Notes: generated by a model from the letters alone, not told the origin. Positions 51,288 to 60,787 are shown, counted from the first letter of the stretch. The stretch: DNA of 64,000 bases from Paenibacillus whitsoniae (GCF_003955665.1 NZ_RXHU01000018.1:62001-126000); one strand, 5' to 3'. Made by a program: numbers and translations.

Positions 51288-51322
51288 AAAAAAAGCATAA
51301 GGGAAGCTAGCTTCCCTTATGC
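51288..51322 (-). terminator. Terminator after spoVIF
   Basis: Long perfect palindrome (AAGCATAAGGGAAGC / GCTTCCCTTATGCTT, with a short TA centre) followed by seven T on the minus strand, directly after the stop codon. Confidence 0.93.
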
Positions 51323-51607
51323 TTACTTGTTCTTGCCGAGCATCATGTTCATCAATTGCTGCATGTTGTTCGTATCGAGCTTGCTGCTCTTCACAGCCTG
51401 CACAATATCGTTCACCGTTTCTTCGGATACTTTGACATTGACGAGGCCCGACACTTGCTTGATTAATTGACGCAATTGCGTCTCGCTCTGCATCGTCGAC
51501 GGCTTCACGCCGCTCGCCAATCTTTCAATATCCTTCGAGGTCACGGATTTCCCCGTTTTTTTCTTCACCACATTGAGAACGTCTTTCGACAAGTCCTTAT
51601 TCGCCAC
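51323..51607 (-). CDS. spoVIF: Stage VI sporulation protein F
   Basis: SpoVIF is a small coat-assembly protein of the mother cell in late sporulation. The 94-residue helical protein shows DVLNVVKKKTGKSVTSKDIERLASGV, QLRQLIKQVSGLVNVKVSEE and a Met-rich end (MQQLMNMMLG), as in the family. The GTG at 51607 has GGAGG 8 bases upstream. A sigma-K-like promoter lies about 45 bp upstream. In B. subtilis the gene (yjcC) is elsewhere; here it follows gpsA. Confidence 0.83.
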   Translation of the reverse strand: MANKDLSKDVLNVVKKKTGKSVTSKDIERLASGVKPSTMQSETQLRQLIKQVSGLVNVKVSEETVNDIVQAVKSSKLDTNNMQQLMNMMLGKNK

Positions 51608-51645
51608 TTCATCCGCCTCCCTATAAATGACAACCACTTATAAGG

Positions 51646-51674
51646 TATAGTATGAATGCGGAGAAGATCTGGTG
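51646..51674 (-). promoter_or_regulatory. Candidate sigma-K promoter of spoVIF
   Basis: Minus-strand CACC (51671-51674) and CATACTATA (51646-51654) are 16 bp apart, matching the sigma-K pattern (AC, N16, CATAnnnTA). It begins just after the gpsA stop codon. Confidence 0.55.
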
Positions 51675-51678
51675 TAGG

Positions 51679-52722
51679 CTACTTCCATCCATTTGTGAGC
51701 GTGTCGCTCGGAAGTTCTTCCATTTCATGCGTGCGCACGCGGCCCATCAGATCCATCGCCGCCAGCCGCGGTGATTTATCCTCAAAAAGCACGTTATGTA
51801 ATTCTCGGGTGATCGGCATCTCCACCTCAAAACGATTCGCCAGTTCATATGCCGCTTTCGTTGTTTTTACACCTTCAACGACCATGCCCATATCGTTAAG
51901 CACTTGGCTCAGCGGGATACCCTGCGCGATCTGGTTGCCCGCCCGCCAGTTGCGGCTATGTTTGCTTGTGCAAGTGGCGATGAGGTCGCCAATCCCCGCC
52001 AGGCCCGCAAACGTCAGCGGATTCGCGCCCATCGCGGTGCCAAGGCGCGCGATTTCCGCGAGGCCTCGCGTGACGAGCGCCGCTTTGGCGTTGTCCCCAA
52101 AGTTCAGGCCGTCGGTGAGGCCGGCGCCGAGCCCGATAATATTTTTCAGCGCGCCGGCGACCTCGACACCGGTGACATCCGCATTCGTGTACACACGGAA
52201 ATACCCGTTAATGAACAGGTCCTGCGCAGCCTCCGCAGCCTGCAAATCCTGTGCCGCCACGACGACGGTCGTCGGCCGCTTCAGCACGACTTCCTCCGCA
52301 TGACTCGGTCCGGACAGCACGACAAAACGTGTCGGATCGCACTCCGGCAGTTCCTCCGCCATCACTTCGCTCATGCGTTTGAGCGAGCCCGCCTCAAACC
52401 CTTTCGTCGCGTGAATCAGCAGCGCGTCCGCTTTGAGAAACGGGCGAATCTGCGAAGCTACGTCCCGCATGCCCGAAGAAGGCACAACCATGATGACCGC
52501 GTCGGCATCCTCCACGGCTTCCTGCAACGAAGAGGTCGCCTTGATAAGCGGCGACAGTACTACGTCTTTGACGTAACGATGATTCGTATGTTTATCGTTA
52601 ATTTCCTGCACTTGCTCTTCGCTCCGAGCCCAGAGCAGCACATGCCGTCCGTTCTCCGCCAAGACGGAAGCAAGCGCCGTCCCCCAGCTTCCCGCTACAA
52701 GAACCGAAACTTTCTTTAACAT
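51679..52722 (-). CDS. gpsA: NAD(P)H-dependent glycerol-3-phosphate dehydrogenase
   Basis: GpsA reduces DHAP to sn-glycerol 3-phosphate for phospholipids. Motifs are the N-terminal dinucleotide site, VLSGPSHAEEV, the catalytic Lys in GALKNIIGLGAG and GLAGIGDLI. The dinucleotide motif reads VAGSWGTALA instead of the usual GAGSWGTALA: the first glycine is valine (codon GTA). The rest is intact and the 347-residue length is normal, so the gene is probably active. It lies 18 bp after plsY. Confidence 0.96.
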   Translation of the reverse strand: MLKKVSVLVAGSWGTALASVLAENGRHVLLWARSEEQVQEINDKHTNHRYVKDVVLSPLIKATSSLQEAVEDADAVIMVVPSSGMRDVASQIRPFLKADALLIHATKGFEAGSLKRMSEVMAEELPECDPTRFVVLSGPSHAEEVVLKRPTTVVVAAQDLQAAEAAQDLFINGYFRVYTNADVTGVEVAGALKNIIGLGAGLTDGLNFGDNAKAALVTRGLAEIARLGTAMGANPLTFAGLAGIGDLIATCTSKHSRNWRAGNQIAQGIPLSQVLNDMGMVVEGVKTTKAAYELANRFEVEMPITRELHNVLFEDKSPRLAAMDLMGRVRTHEMEELPSDTLTNGWK

Positions 52723-52740
52723 AGGTTTCCTCCTGACGCA

Positions 52741-53343
52741 TTAAGCTCTTTTCTGACCCAGCTTGTTCTCTTTCCCCTGAATCAGCTTGACAATATTCGT
52801 ACGGTGACGAATGAAGGCAAACACGCAAAGCAGAATGCTAATCCACACGATTGGTATCGGCCGGTCCATTCCCCAGAGCAAGAAAGGTAAAAGAGCTGTA
52901 AGAATGAGGGAACCGAGCGAGACGAATCGAGTGACTGCAATAATTACAATCGCCGTGATGCCGGCAATCAGGGTCGGAAGGAACGCCAAGGTCGCCATTA
53001 CGCCGATCGTTGTCGCAATCCCTTTGCCTCCCCGGAACCCGAAATACACCGGCCAGTTATGGCCGATAATCGCTGCGAGACCGCAGAGGACGCGGATCCA
53101 TATATGATCCGGCCCCGATGCGGCCCATACGCCGAGCAGCACTGCGGCGACGCCCTTAAAGCCGTCCAAAAGGAGCACCAGTATCGCCGGCCCTTTGCCA
53201 AGCACACGTAGCGTATTGGTCGCGCCTGCGTTGCCGCTCCCGTGCTTGCGAATATCGATGCCTTTGAACCATTTGCCAAATAAGTAACTAAAACTGACGG
53301 AACCCAGCAAATAACTTGCAACAATGGCAAGGATGGATAGCAT
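52741..53343 (-). CDS. plsY: Acyl-phosphate glycerol-3-phosphate acyltransferase
   Basis: PlsY acylates glycerol 3-phosphate (made by GpsA, encoded next) with acyl phosphate at the membrane. The 200-residue five-span protein carries the three family motifs: [44 protein letters not shown] and a RHRTNI stretch near the C-terminus. It lies between der and gpsA. Confidence 0.97.
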   Translation of the reverse strand: MLSILAIVASYLLGSVSFSYLFGKWFKGIDIRKHGSGNAGATNTLRVLGKGPAILVLLLDGFKGVAAVLLGVWAASGPDHIWIRVLCGLAAIIGHNWPVYFGFRGGKGIATTIGVMATLAFLPTLIAGITAIVIIAVTRFVSLGSLILTALLPFLLWGMDRPIPIVWISILLCVFAFIRHRTNIVKLIQGKENKLGQKRA

Positions 53344-53356
53344 TGTGCAACAGCTC

Positions 53357-54682
53357 CTATTCTTTATCCGATGATTTTCTGCGACTCAAAATACGAATCG
53401 GCGTCCCTTCGAAGCCGAAGGCAGCGCGAATTTTGTTATCGAGATAACGCTCGTATGAGAAATGCATGAGCTCCGGCTCGTTCACGAACAGCACGAACAC
53501 CGGCGGCTTCACGGCAACTTGCGTCGCGTAATTGATTCGCAGGCGCTTGCCTTTATCCGTTGGCGGCGGCGTAAAAGCAACCGCATCGGAGATGACATCG
53601 TTCAGCAAATGCGTTTGCACGCGAAGCGCATGATTCTCCGCCACCTGAATAATAACCGGCAGCAGCTTGTGCAGGCGCTGCGTCGTCTTGGCCGAGACGA
53701 ATACGACCGGCGCATAGCTGAGGAACAAGAAATGATCGCGGATCGTTTGGGTGAACTGCTGCATCGTTTTATCGTCTTTTTCCACAATATCCCATTTGTT
53801 AACAACGATGATGACAGCTTTTCCTGCTTCGTGCGCATAGCCGGCAATATGCTTGTCCTGATCAATGATGCCGTCTTTGCCGTCGATAACAACCAGGATG
53901 ACGTCTGCGCGCTCAATGGCCTTCATGGCGCGCATTACGCTGTACTTTTCCGTATTCTCATACACTTTGCCGCGCTTGCGCATGCCAGCCGTATCGATGA
54001 TGACGAACTTCTGTCCGTCGCGTTCAAACGGCGTATCAATCGCATCGCGCGTCGTGCCCGCCACCTCGCTGACAATGACGCGTTCCTCGCCAAGAATCGC
54101 ATTGGTCATGGACGATTTGCCGACGTTCGGACGGCCAATCAACGCGAACTTGATGACCTCGTCGCCATACTCCTCGTCCTTTTTGTCCGGGAACAGATGG
54201 CATACTGCTTCAAGCAAGTCGCCGATGCCGATGCCATGCGAGCCCGAAATCGCGACCGGATCTCCGAAGCCCAAGGAATAGAACTCATAAATATCGTCCT
54301 GACGTGCCAAATTATCCACTTTGTTCACGGCGAGGACAACAGGTTTCTTCGATCGGAACAACAGTTGGGCGACCTCTTCGTCCGATGGAGTAACGCCTGC
54401 CTTGGCGTCGACCATGAACACAATGACGTCCGCTTCTTCAATCGCAAGTTCCGCTTGAACGCGCACGGATTTCATAATCGCGTCTTCTCCCTCAATTTCA
54501 ATACCACCGGTATCGATGACGGAGAAGGATGTATCTAACCATTCGCCAACGCCGTAAAGACGATCGCGAGTCACCCCTGGTTTATCTTCTACAATCGCAA
54601 GCCGATCCCCTACGATTCGATTGAAAATGGTGGATTTGCCGACATTCGGTCGGCCTACTATAGCAAGTACAGGTCTAGCCAA
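53357..54682 (-). CDS. der: Ribosome biogenesis GTPase Der (EngA)
   Basis: Der has two tandem GTPase domains and helps assemble the 50S subunit. Both P-loops are clear ([12 protein letters not shown] near residue 9, [12 protein letters not shown] near residue 184), as are DTGG/DTAGM and NKVD/NKWD. A C-terminal KH-like domain (residues about 350-441) ends in a basic tail. The 441-residue length is normal. Confidence 0.98.
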   Translation of the reverse strand: MARPVLAIVGRPNVGKSTIFNRIVGDRLAIVEDKPGVTRDRLYGVGEWLDTSFSVIDTGGIEIEGEDAIMKSVRVQAELAIEEADVIVFMVDAKAGVTPSDEEVAQLLFRSKKPVVLAVNKVDNLARQDDIYEFYSLGFGDPVAISGSHGIGIGDLLEAVCHLFPDKKDEEYGDEVIKFALIGRPNVGKSSMTNAILGEERVIVSEVAGTTRDAIDTPFERDGQKFVIIDTAGMRKRGKVYENTEKYSVMRAMKAIERADVILVVIDGKDGIIDQDKHIAGYAHEAGKAVIIVVNKWDIVEKDDKTMQQFTQTIRDHFLFLSYAPVVFVSAKTTQRLHKLLPVIIQVAENHALRVQTHLLNDVISDAVAFTPPPTDKGKRLRINYATQVAVKPPVFVLFVNEPELMHFSYERYLDNKIRAAFGFEGTPIRILSRRKSSDKE

Positions 54683-54779
54683 TTTCCTTCACTCCTTCGA
54701 CTTCCATGCAGTCATGGAAAATTACGCAACTTACATCATAACAAAAAAGGAACGACTTGGCTAATCACTTTTGGTAAAA

Positions 54780-54956
54780 TCAGTGTTTCACCAGAATCAT
54801 TGTACCGTTTTTCAAATCGTGAGCGTTGGCATCGAGCGTTTTCTCAAGCAGAAAGGAGAGCCGCTGAAGTTCCTCTTCCTTATCTACGACGAAAATCGGC
54901 GCCCCGCCTCCTACCCGATCCTTCTCCATCGTCACGATCGCCATAATCTGTGCCAT
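54780..54956 (-). CDS. Small subunit paired with YIEGIA protein (58 aa)
   Basis: This 58-residue protein (MAQIMAIVTMEKDRVGGGAPIF at the start, ILVKH at the end) lies 6 bp after the YIEGIA gene and is very likely translated with it. Public annotation of related genomes names such a neighbour 'capping complex subunit for YIEGIA'; I assign it on size, position and the VGGGAPIF stretch. The biochemical role is unknown. Confidence 0.72.
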   Translation of the reverse strand: MAQIMAIVTMEKDRVGGGAPIFVVDKEEELQRLSFLLEKTLDANAHDLKNGTMILVKH

Positions 54957-54962
54957 AGGGCT

Positions 54963-55871
54963 TCAGCTTCCTTTCCTTGCATTAACGCCAGCTTCGGACG
55001 GCATACGCACAGCGCTTTCCAGCACGGGAATGCGATGCAGCGCCGTAAGCGTTTTCGCTTCATCTTTTTCCTGCAGCAGCAGAAGAAGACCAACCGTTCC
55101 CGAGTCCATGTCGAGCTTCGCCATTTGCCGCAGGGACGGCTCTCCTTCATCGCGATACGCGCCAAAGAGCGTAGAGATGTCGTGCATAATCGCCTGCCGC
55201 TGGCCGACATGCGACAAGGTGACGCGGGCGTTGCGGTTTTTCGGCTTCAGGAGAAAGCCTTGACCGTGCTGCATGATTTTCTGGCGGCTGTCTTCCAGAC
55301 CGACATTCATTATATATACAGGTCCAACATAAACGTCAGGCCCCTCAAGCCGAATAGGTACAGGCTCGATGTCGGCCACTTCCGCCAGATTGCTGCCGGA
55401 TTTAAAATGATTCGACACCAGGATCGAAGCTGCGCCTGCGGCAATTCCCCAGTACCAAGGGAACACAATGCTGAACAGCGATGCCAAGAATGCCGTCAAA
55501 ATGACGAGATAGTTGCGCCCTTCAAACACCATGGCGATGCCCTCGATATAGGTAGCACCTCTGGGGACGAGCTCTTGCTCATCAACCTTGCTCAAACTTT
55601 GACGCTCCATATTGCGTACATCGCGGAACTGCTGCGCCGCAAGGGTAAGGAACGTCACAGCCGTATAGTTTTTCTCCAGCAGTGCCGGTACGGCTACAGC
55701 ACCCAAACCGGCCGCGATAACACCAAGAGAAATATGAATGATTTTCCCATGCGGATAGGTCGGATACTGCCGATAATCCGTCCGCAGCATATTTAATCTC
55801 GCCGCTATCCCCAGCACAACGCCAATGACAATCCCAACGGTATACCGGTGCGCAAGAAACCAATCCATCAT
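54963..55871 (-). CDS. YIEGIA-domain membrane protein
   Basis: The 302-residue protein carries the defining motif TYIEGIAMVFEGRNY near residue 107. Several membrane segments surround it (YTVGIVIGVVLGIAARL, YLVILTAFLASLFSIVF, GIAAGAASILVSN), and a soluble C-terminal domain follows (DVYVGPVYIMNVG onward). The family is restricted to endospore formers and is linked to sporulation. The ATG at 55871 has GGAGG 8 bases upstream. It lies between a YphA-like gene and the small partner, upstream of der. Confidence 0.87.
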   Translation of the reverse strand: MMDWFLAHRYTVGIVIGVVLGIAARLNMLRTDYRQYPTYPHGKIIHISLGVIAAGLGAVAVPALLEKNYTAVTFLTLAAQQFRDVRNMERQSLSKVDEQELVPRGATYIEGIAMVFEGRNYLVILTAFLASLFSIVFPWYWGIAAGAASILVSNHFKSGSNLAEVADIEPVPIRLEGPDVYVGPVYIMNVGLEDSRQKIMQHGQGFLLKPKNRNARVTLSHVGQRQAIMHDISTLFGAYRDEGEPSLRQMAKLDMDSGTVGLLLLLQEKDEAKTLTALHRIPVLESAVRMPSEAGVNARKGS

Positions 55872-55872
55872 G

Positions 55873-56493
55873 CTATCTGCCTCCGTTTCGTTCAAATAGA
55901 CTACGTAATAAGGATCTGCAGCCCGTATAAGCCGCTTGCAGTACAATCGTAAGTGTGCGCGCAAGGAATATGGACAACCACCATTGATCCTGAAAGGCTG
56001 CGTAGCCTAATCGGTGATACCCGTCGATCTCGCGAATGCCTGCCTGGTACAGATCACCGATCACATAACCCAATGAAATGGCAGCGAATTGCTCCCAGCA
56101 ATTTCGCTGCACCGCGACGGCAACGACCGCAATGATGGCAGCCGATTCCCATGCCGGGTTACGGATAATCAGAATCGGGTCCATTTCCAGGAGCTGCTGC
56201 AGCAAAAAATGTAAAGAACCTAGCAATAATCCAATGGAGAGCAGATGCACTTTGTGAACAATTCCTTGCGTCCTATATAAAATGAGGAAGCTCAAGGCTG
56301 CAATCAGCGCATACACCAGCCTGACATGGACATTCTCCACCGTCACGGTTAATCTTGCGCTAACGATCCATGAGGCAAAAAAAAGAAGCAAGCGTTGATG
56401 AGAAACACCGCCGACATACAGCGTTTTCCAGCCGCTGGCCAACAAGATCAACGTGATGCTCATTAAAATGAACGACAAATAACCGGAATTCAT
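55873..56493 (-). CDS. YphA-family membrane protein
   Basis: The 206-residue protein has about six membrane segments (SFILMSITLILLASGW, RLVYALIAALSFLILY, LSIGLLLGSLHFLLQQLL, and others) and no catalytic motif. Position directly upstream of the YIEGIA gene resembles yphA in B. subtilis. Stop and next start are 1 bp apart, implying coupled translation. Function unknown. Confidence 0.75.
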   Translation of the reverse strand: MNSGYLSFILMSITLILLASGWKTLYVGGVSHQRLLLFFASWIVSARLTVTVENVHVRLVYALIAALSFLILYRTQGIVHKVHLLSIGLLLGSLHFLLQQLLEMDPILIIRNPAWESAAIIAVVAVAVQRNCWEQFAAISLGYVIGDLYQAGIREIDGYHRLGYAAFQDQWWLSIFLARTLTIVLQAAYTGCRSLLRSLFERNGGR

Positions 56494-56613
56494 AATCCAA
56501 CCACCCTACCTCCGGAAGCGGCACAGTCCGCTCTCTCCGCTCCCTCGGATCTTCAGGCTTCGTTCCACTTCGGAAGGAAGCCCTTACTGATCCTTAGTAT
56601 GGCAAGAAATTGT

Positions 56614-57678
56614 TTATTTACTCCGATTTCCACGTCTGGCATATGGGGATATATCGATCCCTCGCGCTTCGCACCATCCGGCGGTTTCCCCGCCAATCAC
56701 GACGGGACAGTCGCTTAAAGCTTCGACCGTGCTTGCGCCTAATGCGGTCATAATGAGTATGAGTCCTTGATGCAGGTCATCAGCCAACCGATGAAGCGCC
56801 TCCGTGCCTTCCTTCTGTAGAACGCCTAGAAAGACGCCTGCCATGCCCACCGCCGAAGCCCCAAGGGCTAATGCCTTCACGGCTTCCAATGCGTTCGTAA
56901 TCCCGCCGGAGGCAATAACGGCTCCGCGCGGATACACGGACAGCGTCTCCAATAAGCTCATACTGGTCGGCGTCCCCCAATCGTTCAGCCACTCCAGTGC
57001 CGAAGCGGCCGGCCGTCTAGCATTTTCGATGGCAGCGAAGTTCGTGCCCCCATAGCCTCCAACGTCCACGATACGAACGCCGATCTCCTGCAACTGCTTA
57101 GCGTTGTCGCGTGATATGCCGAACCCGACTTCCTTGACGATAACAGGAACGGACACATGACGAACAATCGCTTCAATCCTTCTCAACATACCTTCAAAAC
57201 TGCGATCGCCCTCCGGCATGATCAGTTCCTGCATCACATTCAAATGAATCTGCAAAGCGTTAGCTTCGATCATATCGACCGCCCGAAGCGCTTGTTCGAC
57301 AGTCGCCTCGCTTCCCAAATTTCCGAAAATAACGCCGTTCGGGTTTTCCTGCCTCACAACCTGATAGCTCGACGCAACTTCGCTATTCTTGATGGCCGAC
57401 ATTTGGGAACCGACAGCCATCGGAAGCCCTTTTTCCCGAGCGAGAATGGCCAGTTCCCGATTAATGCGTGCTGTCTCATGAGCCCCGCCGGTCATCGCAT
57501 TAATTAAAATCGGCGATCTCATAACGAGATCGCCGATTGTCGTAGCTAATGCGATGGAATCCATAGATGACTCGGGGAGACAGTTATGCACAAGCTTGAT
57601 GTCCGCTAAGCCTTGCCGGCGGGATTGACCAAGCTCCAGCGCGTAATGGACATGCTCCATTTTGCGTGAGATGCGCAT
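56614..57678 (-). CDS. fni: Isopentenyl-diphosphate delta-isomerase, type II (FMN)
   Basis: Fni interconverts IPP and DMAPP with reduced FMN, supplying the DMAPP used by prenyl synthases such as HepT. Motifs are RKMEHVHYAL, NAMTGGAHETARIN, GNLGS, the HLNVMQELIMPEGDR stretch, KEVGFGIS and VDVGGYGGTNFAAIE. The ATG at 57678 has GGAGG 8 bases upstream (354 aa). It follows ypfD by 31 bp. Confidence 0.95.
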   Translation of the reverse strand: MRISRKMEHVHYALELGQSRRQGLADIKLVHNCLPESSMDSIALATTIGDLVMRSPILINAMTGGAHETARINRELAILAREKGLPMAVGSQMSAIKNSEVASSYQVVRQENPNGVIFGNLGSEATVEQALRAVDMIEANALQIHLNVMQELIMPEGDRSFEGMLRRIEAIVRHVSVPVIVKEVGFGISRDNAKQLQEIGVRIVDVGGYGGTNFAAIENARRPAASALEWLNDWGTPTSMSLLETLSVYPRGAVIASGGITNALEAVKALALGASAVGMAGVFLGVLQKEGTEALHRLADDLHQGLILIMTALGASTVEALSDCPVVIGGETAGWCEARGIDISPYARRGNRSK

Positions 57679-57709
57679 ATCGATGTCCTCCTCAGCAATA
57701 GGAATCCGA

Positions 57710-58987
57710 TTAGTTTTTGAATTTGGACAATTTGTCGCCGAAACGCTCGCCAAGTGTCAAAGACATACCTTGGTTGTTAAGCGATACGTTTTCGTTGCCG
57801 GCGATTTCTTTTTGGTGGCTCGCGCTGTTCCCGCGATCACGATCGCCTCTCGGTTGTCTTTCTCTTTCCGGTTTCGCGGAAGCCGCCGGTGCTGCAGGAG
57901 CTTCTGGGGCCTCTTCCGTTTCTTTGATGCTCAGGCTTACGCGTTTCTCGCCAGCATTGATTTCCAAGATTTTCACTTGAACTTCTTGGCCTTCTTTCAG
58001 CACTTCATGAGGTGTGCCGATGTGACGGTGCGCGATTTGAGAAATATGCACCAAGCCTTCAATGCCAGGAGCAATTTCAACGAATGCCCCGAAAGCCGCC
58101 AAGCGTTTAACCGTTCCTGTAACGATGTCTCCGCTGTTGAACTCACGCTCAACGCGCGCCCAAGGACCTTCTTGCGTAGCTTTAATGCTCAAAGAGATCT
58201 TATCGTTGGCAGGATCCAGCTTCAGCACTTGTACTTTGACTTTGTCGCCTTCTTTGACAACGTCGGACGCCTGAGCTACATGATGCCATGCCAACTCGGA
58301 AATATGTACCAGACCGTCGATGCCGCCGATGTCAACAAATGCGCCGAATTGCGTCAGACGTTGAACCGTTCCGTCGAGTACTTGACCAACGGAGAGACCT
58401 TCGATGATTTTCTTTTTGTTTGCTTCGTATTCTTCATCCAACACATCTTTTTGGGAAAGGATAACTTTGTTTTTCTCGCGGTCGATTTCTTTCACGCGAA
58501 GACGCAATGTACGGCCTTTATAGTCGGAGAAATCTTCGACGAATTGACGTTCAACCATGGAAGCCGGCACGAAACCGCGAACACCGATGTCCACGACCAG
58601 ACCGCCTTTAACCACTTCTGTAACAGCCGCTTCAATAATTTCTTTGCTGTCCAGTTGGCCTTGCAGCGTTTCCCACGCTTTGGAGTTGTCGACAACCTTT
58701 TTCGCAGAAAGAACAAGCGTTTCTTTCGCGTCGTTGATCGAAACTACTTTCAGTTCCACTTCTTGTCCAAGCTCAGCGGAAGCCAACTCGCGAACCGCGA
58801 TAACGCCATCATATTTATAACCGATGTCAACCAAAGCCTGATCGGCGTCCACTTTCACGATTTTACCTTTAACCGTTGCGCCTCTTTTCAGTACAGGCAC
58901 GTTGTTCAGCGCTTGCTCGGCATCTGCTTGAGAAACCGCCTCTTGAGATTCTTGCGTTTGATCTTGAACTTTTACTTCTTCTGACAT
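57710..58987 (-). CDS. ypfD: S1 RNA-binding domain protein (30S ribosomal protein S1 homolog)
   Basis: Four S1 domains are seen at about residues 35-95, 112-180, 200-270 and 285-355. The last two are most canonical (LTQFGAFVDIGGIDGLVHISELAW; LAAFGAFVEIAPGIEGLVHISQIA). A Pro/Ala/Arg-rich tail (residues about 358-400) follows. Firmicute S1 homologs have fewer domains than E. coli S1 and are not always essential for translation. Length 425 exceeds B. subtilis YpfD because of the tail. It lies 159 bp after plsC. Confidence 0.95.
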   Translation of the reverse strand: MSEEVKVQDQTQESQEAVSQADAEQALNNVPVLKRGATVKGKIVKVDADQALVDIGYKYDGVIAVRELASAELGQEVELKVVSINDAKETLVLSAKKVVDNSKAWETLQGQLDSKEIIEAAVTEVVKGGLVVDIGVRGFVPASMVERQFVEDFSDYKGRTLRLRVKEIDREKNKVILSQKDVLDEEYEANKKKIIEGLSVGQVLDGTVQRLTQFGAFVDIGGIDGLVHISELAWHHVAQASDVVKEGDKVKVQVLKLDPANDKISLSIKATQEGPWARVEREFNSGDIVTGTVKRLAAFGAFVEIAPGIEGLVHISQIAHRHIGTPHEVLKEGQEVQVKILEINAGEKRVSLSIKETEEAPEAPAAPAASAKPERERQPRGDRDRGNSASHQKEIAGNENVSLNNQGMSLTLGERFGDKLSKFKN

Positions 58988-59146
58988 GGATTACCCTCCT
59001 CAATTGACTACCAAAACTTAAATAAAAGAATTTATAAGTCACAAAGCAAATGGAAGACATCTACTCTGTTTCAAACAATGGGACGTTCCTAACGTTATAT
59101 GGATAGTATAATTCCAAGGGCTCGATTCCATACATCCCCGTACCTG

Positions 59147-59722
59147 TTACTTGTAACTGGCATGTAAACGACGAATCTCTTTCATAATGACGTCCGTCGC
59201 CTGTTCCAAATCTTCCGAGCTTGCCCCGGCATACGCGCTCAAATCAAGCGGTTTGCCATATACGATCGTCATCCGGCGAAAAATGCTGTAGTTGCCGATA
59301 ATCGCAACTGGCACGACCGCTGCTCCGGCTTTCAGCGCTAGGCTAGCCGCGCCTTTCTTCCCCATGCCGCCCGCATTACTGCGGCTGCCTTCAGGGAATA
59401 CGCCAAGCATATTGCCGTCTTTAAGCAATTGTACAGCCAATCGGATCGATTCTCGGCTAACGCCGCCGCGCTTCACAGGGAAAGCGCCGACTTTCGTAAT
59501 CAAAGTTCCGAACAGAGGAATATCGAACAGCTCGGCCTTGGCCATAAAATGTACCATCCGCCGAAGCGGCGTACCTAAAATAGGAGGATCCAGCAAGCTT
59601 GTATGATTACCGCACAGCACGACTGCGCCCTGTGCAGGAACATTCTCCACACCGATTGCACGCAATCGAAAAAACAAGCCGAAAAACAGACGAAACAAGA
59701 ATCTTCCGATGCGGTAAAGCAC
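59147..59722 (-). CDS. plsC: 1-acyl-sn-glycerol-3-phosphate acyltransferase
   Basis: PlsC makes phosphatidic acid from lysophosphatidic acid. The 191-residue protein has an N-terminal hydrophobic anchor, the catalytic NHTSLLDP (HX4D), and the substrate-binding FPEGSRS near residue 109. Its stop-to-start junction with cmk is direct (no gap). Confidence 0.95.
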   Translation of the reverse strand: MLYRIGRFLFRLFFGLFFRLRAIGVENVPAQGAVVLCGNHTSLLDPPILGTPLRRMVHFMAKAELFDIPLFGTLITKVGAFPVKRGGVSRESIRLAVQLLKDGNMLGVFPEGSRSNAGGMGKKGAASLALKAGAAVVPVAIIGNYSIFRRMTIVYGKPLDLSAYAGASSEDLEQATDVIMKEIRRLHASYK

Positions 59723-60406
59723 TTATTTGCCACCTCCGACTTTGTCCTTGCAAAGTCCAAGGATTTCCTCGACAACTTCTTCGATCGTCATGGAAGTGCT
59801 GTCCATCAACACAGCGTCATGGGCACGGCGCAGCGGCGAAATTTCTCTGGCTTCATCCAGTTGGTCCCGGCGCGCAATATCCTGCTCCAACTCGCTCAAC
59901 GTCATGGTGCCAGTACCGCTTTCCTGCAGCTCCTTAAACCGGCGCTCCGCCCGCTTCGATACGCTTGCGGTTAAGAATACCTTAATTTCGGCATCCGGTA
60001 TGACGTGCGTACCGATGTCCCGGCCGTCCATGACAACGCCTTTGGACTTCGTCATCTGCTGCTGCAGCGCGACAAGCGATTGGCGCACGGCCGCATAGCT
60101 TGCGATCAGGGAAACGTGGGTCGTCACAGCCGCCGAACGAATTTCTTTCGTCACATCGGTGCCGTCCACAAATACCTGTTGCCCGCCTTCGCCCGGAATC
60201 AACTTGATGTCCATCCGATTCACAAGCTTGGCTACTTCATCTTCTTGCTCGGGTAACAGCCCCTCATGCTGCACTTTCCACGTTACTGCCCGATACATGG
60301 CCCCTGTATCCACGTAAACAAAACCAAGCGCTCCGGCGACTAGCCTCGCGATGGTGCTCTTACCGGCTCCAGCTGGACCATCTATGGCAATATTGAACTT
60401 ATCCAA
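59723..60406 (-). CDS. cmk: Cytidylate kinase
   Basis: Cmk phosphorylates CMP and dCMP. The P-loop is IDGPAGAGKSTIA at residues 7-19; DTGAMYRAVTWK and DGRDIGTHVIPDAEIK follow. The 227-residue length fits. The TTG at 60406 has GGAGG 9 bases upstream. It leads the cmk-plsC pair. Confidence 0.97.
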   Translation of the reverse strand: MDKFNIAIDGPAGAGKSTIARLVAGALGFVYVDTGAMYRAVTWKVQHEGLLPEQEDEVAKLVNRMDIKLIPGEGGQQVFVDGTDVTKEIRSAAVTTHVSLIASYAAVRQSLVALQQQMTKSKGVVMDGRDIGTHVIPDAEIKVFLTASVSKRAERRFKELQESGTGTMTLSELEQDIARRDQLDEAREISPLRRAHDAVLMDSTSMTIEEVVEEILGLCKDKVGGGK

Positions 60407-60456
60407 GCTGCTGTTCCTCCCTAACGAATTGCAGACTACCTGCTTACAAACTTAAG

Positions 60457-60481
60457 TAAAAAAAGCAGGCACTTGCCTGCT
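60457..60481 (-). terminator. Terminator upstream of cmk
   Basis: AGCAGGC pairs perfectly with GCCTGCT across a 4-nt loop, followed by seven T on the minus strand. It ends the ypfA-ypfB transcript. Confidence 0.9.
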
Positions 60482-60556
60482 AGTTCCTTAAAAATTATAC
60501 CACACTACCCGTCTATATGCAAAACCTGGGTTTGGCCCATGAAGGAGTGCCGCCCC

Positions 60557-60787
60557 TTAAGGTTCCTTCCTGGAAGGGGCCGGCGCGGGCAAATAAGGCT
60601 GCCCTTCCAACGGGTCTACGCGGGTCACATGTCTTCTGATGTATGTATTTTGCAGCAGCGCCTGCACGAGAATCAGCAGCGCCAAACAAGCGATTGCAGT
60701 TCGAATGATCACCTTCTCGACCTTTGCCGAGAATTGCACAAACATCCGCTCGTACGTTTTCGACTTCTCATCCGCATCTTGCGACAT
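60557..60787 (-). CDS. ypfB: Small membrane protein (YpfB type)
   Basis: The 76-residue protein has one membrane segment (IIRTAIACLALLILVQALL, residues about 27-46) between a charged cytosolic N-terminus and a Pro-rich tail. Its position between the PilZ gene ypfA and cmk matches B. subtilis ypfB. AGGTG lies 7 bases before the ATG. Function unknown. Confidence 0.78.
   Translation of the reverse strand: MSQDADEKSKTYERMFVQFSAKVEKVIIRTAIACLALLILVQALLQNTYIRRHVTRVDPLEGQPYLPAPAPSRKEP

Noticed and set aside
53462..54538. Plus-strand open frame of 358 codons opposite der
   Set aside because: Shadow of der with an Arg/Asp/His-rich product and no supporting signals.
57662..58984. Plus-strand open frame of 440 codons opposite ypfD
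   Set aside because: It mirrors a clear four-domain S1 gene on the minus strand, has no ribosome site, and its Phe/Arg/Asn-rich product fits no family. It is a codon-bias shadow.
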